Below are positions 1 to 5,263 of a stretch of DNA of 5,674 bases, piece by piece. This DNA comes from Anaerolineae bacterium (GTDB taxonomy: Bacteria > Chloroflexota > Anaerolineae > B4-G1). Position 1 is the first letter of the stretch. The number at the start of each line of letters is the position of its first letter. The notes below the pieces were generated by a model. The model was not told the DNA's origin. It saw only the letters and a program-made list of their open reading frames with translations, and searched no databases. The DNA lies in assembly GCA_030612185.1 (NCBI GenBank), contig JAUWOI010000316.1:1-5674 (forward strand). Direction: 5' to 3'. The translations under genes and the position numbers were made by a program.

Positions 1-51
1 TATTGAGAACGCCTACTTGTTGAAATTTACCTTGTTCAAGCTAACTGGTCA

Positions 52-97
52 CCACCATATATGGGCAAATTTTGCACAATACCCCCATATATGGCGG
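52..97. repeat. Inverted repeat with two CCATATATGG palindromes
   Basis: The 10-bp palindrome CCATATATGG occurs at 55-64 and again at 85-94. The surrounding bases extend this to an inverted repeat of 14 positions (52-65 against 84-97, 13 pairing) around an 18-nt loop. The loop holds a further small dyad, GCAAA-T-TTTGC. It lies just upstream of the transposase gene, so it may be part of the left end of the element, a transposase binding site or a regulatory hairpin that limits read-through from outside. These roles are inference; only the symmetry is seen. Confidence 0.6.
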
Positions 98-143
98 TAA
101 GGGAATTGGCGATTTCATAAAAATTTTCAGCGAACGGACAGCA

Positions 144-1321
144 ATGGGCCGCAAAAAGCAAATTGATACCAGTATGCACTTCTGTCCCTACGAAGACTGC
201 CCCAACTATGGAAAGGTGGGAGCCGATAATCAGATCATCGGCGCCGGCTGCTATGGAAAGCAGCAAACGCAGCTCGTGAAATGCAAAGTATGTCAACGGA
301 GATTCTCGGCACGTCGTGGCACACCATTATTTGGTCTGAAAGCACATGAAGGGACCTTTTACGACGTGATCGCGTGTCTGGCCGAGGGCAACGGCATTCG
401 GGCGACGGGCCGGATCAAGAAAGTCGACAAAGACACGGTTACAGCCTGGTTGGACAAGTCTTCCCAGCACATTGAAGCTACCTCCCACTATTTGATGGTC
501 AATCTGCACTTCGAGGTGGTTCAACTGGATGAATTTTGGAGTTTTGTTAAAAAAAAGAAGCGCAGTGTACTCTCCTCGAGCGACTATTAGAACTGTATGG
601 CGATCAATGGGTCTGGTTAAGCTTCGACCCGATTCACAAGATCGTACCGGCCTTCGTGGCTGGCAAGATCAACCAGGACAATGCTGACCTATTACTCCAG
701 AAGACCAAGATGATTAATGACGGCTCTTTGCACATCTTTTTCAGCGATCAGCGGCCCCACTACAAGGAGGCGATTTTGAAGTCCTTTGGCCGTTTGGTTC
801 AACCAAAGCGCCGGGGCACACGTGGACCTTTGCCCAAGCCGTGCCTGGAGCCACCGCCTGATCTGCTCTACGCCCAAGTGGTCAAGCACCGACGCAAGGG
901 ACGGGTCGTCAAAGTCACCGAAAAAGTGGTCTTTGGCACCTCTGCGATGCTGCAAGCCTACTTGGACCACTCGCCCGTCAGCCAGCATCTCAATACGGCT
1001 TTCGTGGAACGTCAGAACGGCACGATGCGGCATCAGAACCGGCGTTTTACCCGTAAGACCTTGAGCTTCTCCAAGAAAGACTATTGGATGGAACGTCAGA
1101 TTCACCTCAGTCTCGGCTATTATCATTTCTGTTGGGCTCACGGTGGCCTGCGAGAAGAAATCATACCTCCGATTCCGACCAAAGGCAATGGTTCGCCCAA
1201 AAAATGGCAACAGGTGACCCCAGCGATGGCGATTGGCGTCACCGATCACAGGTGGACTCTGGAAGAACTCTTGACTTTCCGTGTCCCACCTCCCATTAAC
1301 TCAACTGTCAAGGGACATTAG
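144..1321 (+). CDS. IS1-like transposase, two frames joined by -1 frameshift
   Basis: This is a DDE-type transposase that would cut and join the ends of its own element. Frame one runs from ATG 144 to TAG 588-590. Frame two is open from 551 to TAG 1319-1321. They join at the A-run 549-556 to give about 392 residues. The N-terminal part has an IS1-type zinc finger (CPYEDCPNYG, later KCKVC), followed by a helix-turn-helix-like region. Likely catalytic residues are D in LDEFW just before the shift, D in FFSDQRPHYKEA, and E in FVERQNGTMRHQNRRF. The last is followed by RKTLSFSK, close to the IS1 family signature. The C-terminal HGGLREE and TPAMAIGVTDHRWT segments are typical of longer IS1-related transposases. 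An in-frame TTG at 72 would add 24 residues but lies inside the inverted repeat; ATG 144 starts right before the basic MGRKKQ and the zinc finger. If the shift is not programmed, this is a pseudogene. Confidence 0.82.
538..557 (+). promoter_or_regulatory. Probable -1 frameshift site A_AAA_AAG
   Basis: Eight A's (549-556) followed by G give the slippery heptamer A_AAA_AAG at 551-557, in the phase needed for tandem tRNA slippage by -1. The -1 frame has a TAA at 548-550 directly before the run, and the zero frame stops at 588-590. The shift must therefore happen inside a 40-nt window, and the heptamer sits at its start. GGAG at 538-541 lies 9 nt upstream of the heptamer, the placement of SD-like stimulators such as in dnaX. 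I do not see a strong downstream stem-loop. RNA polymerase slippage adding one A would give the same product. Confidence 0.65.
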
Positions 1322-1341
1322 GGAAATCCCTCTTCTGGCAG

Positions 1342-1431
1342 TTTACACCCGTAGGCGACACCGTCGGGGTGACCATCATCCGTGACGGGGAGGAGCAAAA
1401 CGTCCGGGTGACGCTGGCCGAGCGACCGCAG
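1342..1431 (+). pseudogene. Remnant of HtrA/DegP-type protease, PDZ C-terminus
   Basis: Reading the frame of base 1342 gives FTPVGDTVGVTIIRDGEE, then QNVRVTLAERPQ. This matches the last strand-strand-strand part of a PDZ domain as found at the C-terminus of trypsin-like HtrA/DegP serine proteases, with the usual GDTV...RDG....VTL.ERP pattern. No catalytic domain is present: the frame is closed by TAA at 1297 inside the transposase gene, and the bases left of the element (1-50) do not read as the missing PDZ part. After ERPQ the frame runs on without a stop into the next gene until 1623, so the natural end is lost too. It is most simply the tail of a gene destroyed by the insertion and later deletion. 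Confidence 0.6.
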
Positions 1432-1438
1432 TTGTCTC

Positions 1439-1467
1439 TTGACGCCCCATCTCTCTACTGTTATAAT
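1439..1467 (+). promoter_or_regulatory. Strong sigma70-type promoter upstream of mntA
   Basis: TTGACG at 1439-1444 (5 of 6 consensus) is separated by exactly 17 bp from a perfect TATAAT at 1462-1467. TG at 1459-1460 makes it an extended -10 (TGTTATAAT). Transcription should begin near 1474, leaving a leader of about 34 nt before ATG 1508. The leader contains a small GGGG-TCAT-CCCC dyad (1481-1492). No other promoter this good was noticed ahead of prfA, so it may serve the toxin-antitoxin genes and the genes behind them. Confidence 0.72.
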
Positions 1468-1507
1468 GCCAGTAGCACATGGGGTCATCCCCCGTTGAGA
1501 AACTGTT

Positions 1508-1933
1508 ATGTACGAGATAGACCGCGAGAAACTGGAACGCATATCCCATTGCTACGGCCTGGATTTGGTCGTCGTCTTCGGCTCTCAGGCTACCGGGCGC
1601 GCTGGCCCCGGCTCCGACGTTGACGTCGCCGTGCGAGTAGTTCATCGCGACTGGGATAACCCGGAGGTCGAACTCGATCTCATCGGCGAACTGGTTGACA
1701 TATTTGGAGGGGTGAGTGACGTGGACGTGGCCTTTTTGAACGGCGCCAGTCCGCTGCTGCTCTTCGAAGTCGCCCGCACTGGCAGACCGGTCTACCAGCG
1801 GGAGCCGATGGCTTTCTTCGTGTTCCAGTCCTACGCTGCCCGCCGCTACTACGACCATCAGAAGTTTCTGGTCTGGCAGTCATCCTATCTGGAGAGACAG
1901 GTGCAGGAATGGACACACAACAGGCCCACCTGA
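1508..1933 (+). CDS. mntA: MNT-domain nucleotidyltransferase, MntA-like antitoxin (type VII TA)
   Basis: This 141-residue protein has the minimal nucleotidyltransferase fold of the DNA polymerase beta superfamily. The GSX10DXD motif is intact: G25-S26 and D37-V-D39 in GSQATGRAGPGSDVDV, with a third acidic position in DVDVAFL (D71/D73). In characterised HepT/MntA pairs the MNT protein adds AMP to a tyrosine of the HEPN toxin and so neutralises it; here the catalytic residues needed for that are all present. Length and layout fit the family. ATG 1508 is chosen because the protein then begins a short helix before the LVVVFGS strand, and it sits about 40 bp after a strong -10; the ribosome binding site (GAGAA at 1497) is weak. 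The gene overlaps the HEPN gene by 25 bp, implying translational coupling. The specific substrate is inferred from the partner gene. Confidence 0.88.
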   Translation: MYEIDREKLERISHCYGLDLVVVFGSQATGRAGPGSDVDVAVRVVHRDWDNPEVELDLIGELVDIFGGVSDVDVAFLNGASPLLLFEVARTGRPVYQREPMAFFVFQSYAARRYYDHQKFLVWQSSYLERQVQEWTHNRPT

Positions 1934-2340
1934 TTCGCCGAAAACTCGCCAATCTGACCGCTTATGTGAACGAACTGTCGCCCTATCTGGACGTATCGTA
2001 CCAGGAGCACCGGGAACGGTCGGGGAATCGGCGTATCGTCGAGCGCCTGGCTCAGGTCATCGTCGAGTGTGCCATTGACGTCAATGGGATGCTGTTGCTC
2101 GGAGCAGGGCAGTTACCTGCACAGTCAGCGCGACAATCGTTCGAGGCCGTTCACGAGTTGGGCATTATTGATGAGCACCTGTTGTCCCGCTTCCGGCGTT
2201 ACGTAGGCATGCGTAACCGCATCGTCCACGATTACGACCGGTTAGACAATTGCACACTCTTCTATTCGGCGCGGCGATTGCTGGACGATGCCCGTGTCTA
2301 TGTGGTGCAAATCCACGGCTACCTTGAGGTGGGCAAGTAG
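1909..2340 (+). CDS. hepT: HEPN-domain protein, HepT-like toxin (DUF86, type VII TA)
   Basis: This 143-residue, mostly helical protein is of the DUF86/HepT family. It carries the RX4HXY active-site motif as RNRIVHDY (R102, H107, Y109), the hallmark of HEPN RNases of this class. Known HepT toxins cleave RNA, and their motif tyrosine is the one modified by the MNT partner; Y109 is the corresponding residue here. All key residues are present, so the toxin looks intact. ATG 1909 lies within the end of the MNT gene; GGAGAG at 1891-1896 and AGGA right before the ATG are possible ribosome binding sites. The stop is only 16 bp before prfA, so the toxin and release factor 1 are probably on the same transcript. 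The RNA target cannot be read from the sequence. Confidence 0.88.
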   Translation: MDTQQAHLIRRKLANLTAYVNELSPYLDVSYQEHRERSGNRRIVERLAQVIVECAIDVNGMLLLGAGQLPAQSARQSFEAVHELGIIDEHLLSRFRRYVGMRNRIVHDYDRLDNCTLFYSARRLLDDARVYVVQIHGYLEVGK

Positions 2341-2347
2341 CCCGGTT

Positions 2348-2353
2348 GAGGAG
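2348..2353 (+). promoter_or_regulatory. Ribosome binding site of prfA
   Basis: GAGGAG lies 3 nt before ATG 2357, within TTGAGGAGACT. It decides for the start at 2357 over the upstream in-frame ATG 2288, which lies inside hepT and would add 23 residues foreign to RF1. Confidence 0.75.
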
Positions 2354-2356
2354 ACT

Positions 2357-3433
2357 ATGCTAGAGAGACTGGATAAGGTTGAAGAACGGTACGAGGAACT
2401 GATGCGCCTGATGTCCGACCCGGACGTGGCGCAGAACTACGAGCGCGTGGCCCAATACGCCAAAGAGCGTTCCGGCATCGAAGACATTGTCATTGTCTAT
2501 CGAGCCTACAAAGACGCAGCGCAGGAACTGGAGGAGACGAAGACGCTATTGACCGACGACGCTGACCCTGAACTGCGGGAGTTGGCCGAGGTGGAAGTCG
2601 CCGACCTGCAAACCCGGCTGGACGAACTGGAACCTCAACTTCGCCAGTTGCTGCTCCCCAGAGACCCGCGCGACACCAAGAACGTGATCATCGAGATCCG
2701 TGCCGGGGCTGGTGGCGACGAAGCCGGCCTCTTCGCTGCCGCCCTGTATCGTATGTACACCCGCTACGCCGAGCGGCAGGGATGGAACACGGAGTTACTG
2801 AGCGGCCATTCCACCGGCGTCGGCGGTTTCAAAGAGGTCATCTTTGACGTGAAGGGGCAGGGGGCTTTCTCCCGCTTCAAGTTCGAAAGCGGCGTCCACC
2901 GCGTCCAGCGGGTGCCCATCACCGAGTCGTCCGGGCGTATCCACACCTCCACTGCTACCGTCGCGGTCCTGCCCGAGGTGGACGAGGTGGAGGTTCACGT
3001 GGACTCCAAGGACCTGGAGATCGAGGCCTACGGCGCTTCCGGTCCCGGCGGACAGCACATGCAGAAGAACGCCACCGCCATCCGTATCATCCACAAACCG
3101 ACCGGGATGGTCGTTGCCTGCGAAAGCGAGCGCTCGCAGACGCAGAACAAACTGCGGGCGTTGGCCATCCTGCGGGCGCGTCTCTACGAGCAGGAACAGC
3201 GGAAGCAGGAGGCAGAGGTGGCCGAGGCACGGCGATCCCAGGTGGGCACCGGGGAGCGCAGTGAGAAGATCCGCACCTACAACTTTCCCCAGAACCGCGT
3301 CACCGACCATCGCGTCGGCTTGACACTCCACCGGCTGTCGGGCATACTGGACGGCGACCTCGACTCCTTCATTGACGAACTGACCGCACGGGAACAGGTA
3401 GAGCGATTGCAGGCTATGGGAGAGGGCGGGTGA
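2357..3433 (+). CDS. prfA: Peptide chain release factor 1 (RF1)
   Basis: RF1 recognises UAA and UAG in the ribosomal A site and triggers hydrolysis of the finished peptide. The 358 residues match the usual length. An N-terminal helical domain (about 1-105) is followed by IRAGAGGDEAGLFA (114-127), then HRVQRVPITESSGRIHTS, which holds the stop-codon-reading PXT tripeptide as PIT (187-189). RF2 would have SPF there, so this is RF1. GGQ is at 231-233 in ASGPGGQHMQKN, and the conserved RTYNFPQNRVTDHR is near 306-319. The GGQ surroundings differ from the common GAGGQHVN form (GPGGQHMQ). Q233 is the residue that the next gene's product would methylate. The gene follows hepT by 16 bp and precedes prmC closely, so it appears to be in an operon with both. 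Confidence 0.96.
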   Translation: MLERLDKVEERYEELMRLMSDPDVAQNYERVAQYAKERSGIEDIVIVYRAYKDAAQELEETKTLLTDDADPELRELAEVEVADLQTRLDELEPQLRQLLLPRDPRDTKNVIIEIRAGAGGDEAGLFAAALYRMYTRYAERQGWNTELLSGHSTGVGGFKEVIFDVKGQGAFSRFKFESGVHRVQRVPITESSGRIHTSTATVAVLPEVDEVEVHVDSKDLEIEAYGASGPGGQHMQKNATAIRIIHKPTGMVVACESERSQTQNKLRALAILRARLYEQEQRKQEAEVAEARRSQVGTGERSEKIRTYNFPQNRVTDHRVGLTLHRLSGILDGDLDSFIDELTAREQVERLQAMGEGG

Positions 3434-3437
3434 CGGA

Positions 3438-4400
3438 GTGCGCAGGCTAGTCACCAGTTGCGAGAGCAGAGCAGTAGGCAGGCAGAGGGAAGCAGGAAGA
3501 GGAAAGAAAAACTGGAAACCCAATGCCGGTAACCGGAGACCAGCATCCAGTATCAGGTGGGCTTTGCGTCAGGCAATGGCCGAACTGGCTCCCATCACGG
3601 ACGCTGCCCGCCTTGAAGCCGAGGTACTGCTGAGCCACGTGCTGGACATCTCCCGCACCGCGCTGCTGACCCACCCCGAGCGCATCCTCACCCCTGACCA
3701 ATTAGCCAACTACCAAACCCTTATCCGCCGCCGCGCTTCCTGCTACCCCCTTCCCTACCTCACCGGCCGCGTCGAGTTCTACAATCTGGAGTTTGAGATC
3801 ACGCCTGAGGTTCTCATACCTCGCCCCGAAACCGAAACGCTGGTGGATTTGGCTCTTGCTCATTGCTCCTCATCTACTCATTCCTCATCTACTCATTCAC
3901 TCATCGCTGACGTCGGCACCGGTTCTGGCTGCATTGCCGTCTCCCTGGCGGTCCATCTGCCCCGGGCTACCATCTACGCTATCGAGATCTCCCCGGTGGC
4001 GCTGGCCGTGGCGCGGCGAAACGTGGAGCGGCACGGCGTCGCTGCGCGAGTGCGGCTGGTAGTCGGCGACGTGCTCACTCCGCGTCCCGGCCTGGTGGAT
4101 CTGATCGTCTCCAATCCACCCTACATTCCCACGGGCGACTGTGGTTCGCTGCCGGCGTCGGTGCGCGATTATGAGCCCCGACTGGCCCTCGACGGCGGCC
4201 CGGATGGGCTGGTCACCATCCGGCGGCTGCTGGCCCAGGCGCCGGCGGTGCTGCGCCCCGGCGGAGCGCTGCTGATTGAGATTGGTGCCGATCAGGGAGA
4301 GGCGGCGAGCCATCTGGCCCGCACCCTATTCCCTCGGGCAGCGGTTCGCGTGCACCCCGATCTGGCTGGGCGCGACCGGGTGCTGGAGGTGCAGACGTGA
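3438..4400 (+). CDS. prmC: RF1/RF2 GGQ glutamine N5-methyltransferase PrmC
   Basis: PrmC transfers a methyl group from SAM to the glutamine of the GGQ motif in release factors, improving termination. An N-terminal helical domain (about 38-105, with ARLEAEVLLSHVL) leads to PYLTGRVEFYNLEFEI and LIPRPETETLVD. Then come SAM motif I, DVGTGSGCIAVSLA (158-171), and the substrate-binding NPPY (226-229), which are diagnostic. Adjacency to prfA supports the call. Start choice is difficult: GTG 3438, 4 bp after the prfA stop, gives 320 residues, but the first 37 or so are basic, low-complexity and not part of the family. The family-like part begins at about SIRWALRQ, whose only nearby starts are TTG 3564 and ATG 3576, and both cut into the first helix. 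A second oddity is a Ser/Thr/His repeat (144-154) just before motif I. I keep GTG 3438. Confidence 0.92.
   Translation: MRRLVTSCESRAVGRQREAGRGKKNWKPNAGNRRPASSIRWALRQAMAELAPITDAARLEAEVLLSHVLDISRTALLTHPERILTPDQLANYQTLIRRRASCYPLPYLTGRVEFYNLEFEITPEVLIPRPETETLVDLALAHCSSSTHSSSTHSLIADVGTGSGCIAVSLAVHLPRATIYAIEISPVALAVARRNVERHGVAARVRLVVGDVLTPRPGLVDLIVSNPPYIPTGDCGSLPASVRDYEPRLALDGGPDGLVTIRRLLAQAPAVLRPGGALLIEIGADQGEAASHLARTLFPRAAVRVHPDLAGRDRVLEVQT
3446..3551 (+). repeat. Degenerate purine-rich repeat and dyads at prfA/prmC junction
   Basis: This stretch does not resemble the flanking genes. GCAG recurs five times between 3466 and 3496 within a purine-rich tract ending in GGAAAGAAAAA. It is followed by words of the type CTGGAAACC, CCGGTAACCGG and CATCCAGTATCAG. 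CCGGT-A-ACCGG (3526-3536) is a perfect dyad, and ACTGGA (3511-3516) pairs with TCCAGT (3546-3551). It could form a stem in the mRNA between the two genes, or encode an extra N-terminus of PrmC. I recall similar degenerate filler sequences in Chloroflexota intergenic regions, but that is memory, not a search. Confidence 0.5.
3859..3904 (+). repeat. In-frame CTCAT short tandem repeat in prmC
   Basis: CTCAT starts at 3859, 3869, 3877, 3884, 3892 and 3900. Within the tract, TCCTCATCTACTCAT (15 bp) occurs twice without change, at 3867-3881 and 3882-3896. The unit is a multiple of three, so it adds SSSTH repeats to PrmC without breaking the frame. It lies in the loop between the helix ending in DLALAH and SAM motif I, where length changes should be tolerated. 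Confidence 0.85.
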
Positions 4401-5263
4401 TCCGGCTCCTGGCGCTCGACCTGGATGGCACGCTGATAGACGACGACATGGTCATCTCCCCCAGGGTGCGGCGTGCCATCGCCGCTGCCCAGGAGCATGG
4501 AGTGGTCGTTACCCTGGCCACGGGCCGTATGTTCGACTCTACCCTCACTTTTGCGCGGGAACTGGACATCACCGCGCCGCTCATTTGCTATCAAGGCGCG
4601 TTCATCCAGGTCCCGGACTCCAACGATCCGCTTTACCGGGCGACGATGGATCCCGCGCTCGTGCGCGAGATGCTGGAATGGCAGGCCCAGCGTGGGTGGC
4701 ATCTCGTCCTCTACGCCGACGATGACGTCTTCGTCACCGGACAGCGGTACCTTGAGACCTTTTATCGTACCTGGTTGGGTAAACGGTTGGTCTGGGTGGA
4801 CGATCTATTCTCTGTGCTTGAGCAGCACGAACCGGTCAAGTTCCTCTTAGTCGCTGAGCCGCCTGAGGCTGACCGCATTGAGACGGAGGTGCGGCAGAGA
4901 TTCGAGGGGCGGATGGAGGTAGTGCGCTCCCACGCGATGTTCGTCGAGGGGAACCCGCTGGGAGTGTCGAAGGGGGATGCGTTACAACGGCTGGCCGCTC
5001 ACCTGGACATTCCCCAGGCGCAGGTGAGGGCGGTCGGCGATCAGGGCAACGATGTCGCGATGATCTCCTGGGCCAGAGTGGGCGTGGCGATGGGCAACGG
5101 CAGCCCGGCGGTCAAAGCCGTCGCCGACTGGGTCGCGCCGCCGCTGGCGGAGGATGGCGCAGCGGTGGCTATTGAGCGCTTCGTGCTGAATCCTCATTCC
5201 CTCTCTATCACCAGCAAGTGCGAGAGGCCGAAGGCACGCAGCGGGGTGTGCTCGAGCGCGTAA
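4397..5263 (+). CDS. Cof-type HAD-IIB family phosphatase
   Basis: This 288-residue cytosolic phosphatase of the haloacid dehalogenase superfamily, Cof/YidA-like subfamily, has all four motifs. These are DLDGT (D8 nucleophile, D10 acid/base), the T42 region LATGR, K192 in SKGDAL, and GDQGND (214-219) for magnesium. The IIB cap lies between about 85 and 185. Family members dephosphorylate sugar phosphates, FMN or similar small molecules; the substrate here cannot be read. GTG 4397 overlaps the prmC stop (GTGA, 4 bp), a sign of translational coupling. The family core ends around AIERFVL (258-264). The final 24 residues are unrelated to it and are written across the end of the convergent methyltransferase gene, so they are probably a read-on tail from loss of an earlier stop. 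Confidence 0.92.
   Translation: MIRLLALDLDGTLIDDDMVISPRVRRAIAAAQEHGVVVTLATGRMFDSTLTFARELDITAPLICYQGAFIQVPDSNDPLYRATMDPALVREMLEWQAQRGWHLVLYADDDVFVTGQRYLETFYRTWLGKRLVWVDDLFSVLEQHEPVKFLLVAEPPEADRIETEVRQRFEGRMEVVRSHAMFVEGNPLGVSKGDALQRLAAHLDIPQAQVRAVGDQGNDVAMISWARVGVAMGNGSPAVKAVADWVAPPLAEDGAAVAIERFVLNPHSLSITSKCERPKARSGVCSSA

Larger units (their letters stand above)
52..1340 (+). mobile_element. IS1-like insertion sequence (ends approximate)
   Basis: The body of the element is a transposase gene (144-1321) with an IS1-type zinc finger and DDE-like residues. The left end is placed near the inverted pair of CCATATATGG palindromes (52-97). The right end is placed between the transposase stop (1321) and about 1342, where sequence resembling a PDZ domain of a host protease resumes. 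The DNA here is visibly less GC-rich than the genes to its right, as expected of a transferred element. I compared the left region with the reverse complement of 1280-1350 and found no convincing terminal inverted repeats, and no target duplication can be recognised. The boundaries are therefore estimates. The first 50 bases show no gene or recognisable feature. Confidence 0.6.

Noticed and set aside
72..143. TTG start for the transposase
   Set aside because: The added residues come from the palindromic repeat and precede a plausible ATG at 144 followed directly by the zinc finger region. It cannot be excluded entirely.
692..1249. Long open frame on the minus strand across the transposase
   Set aside because: It is the antisense of a clear transposase domain; its translation shows no recognisable domain.
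1290..1340. Terminal inverted repeat and right end hairpins (TGTC-AAGG-GACA, GGGA-AA-TCCC)
   Set aside because: The small dyads are real, but no convincing match to the left end was found, so I do not assign an exact IS end.
1481..1492. GGGG-TCAT-CCCC as a terminator
   Set aside because: The stem is only 4 bp and is not followed by a T-run; it also lies downstream of a strong promoter.
1376..1858. Minus-strand open frame across mntA and its promoter
   Set aside because: It is opposite the intact MNT catalytic motif and has no recognisable domain.
2288..2356. Upstream ATG extending prfA by 23 residues
   Set aside because: The extension is out-of-frame hepT sequence; ATG 2357 has a good GAGGAG and gives a normal RF1 N-terminus.
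2795..3523. Minus-strand open frame of 242 codons across prfA
   Set aside because: It lies opposite highly conserved RF1 sequence including GGQ, and has no family-like motifs; it is a by-product of GC-rich codon use.
4276..4725. Plus-strand open frame overlapping the end of prmC and the start of the HAD gene
   Set aside because: It is out of frame with two well-supported conserved genes and has no domain of its own.
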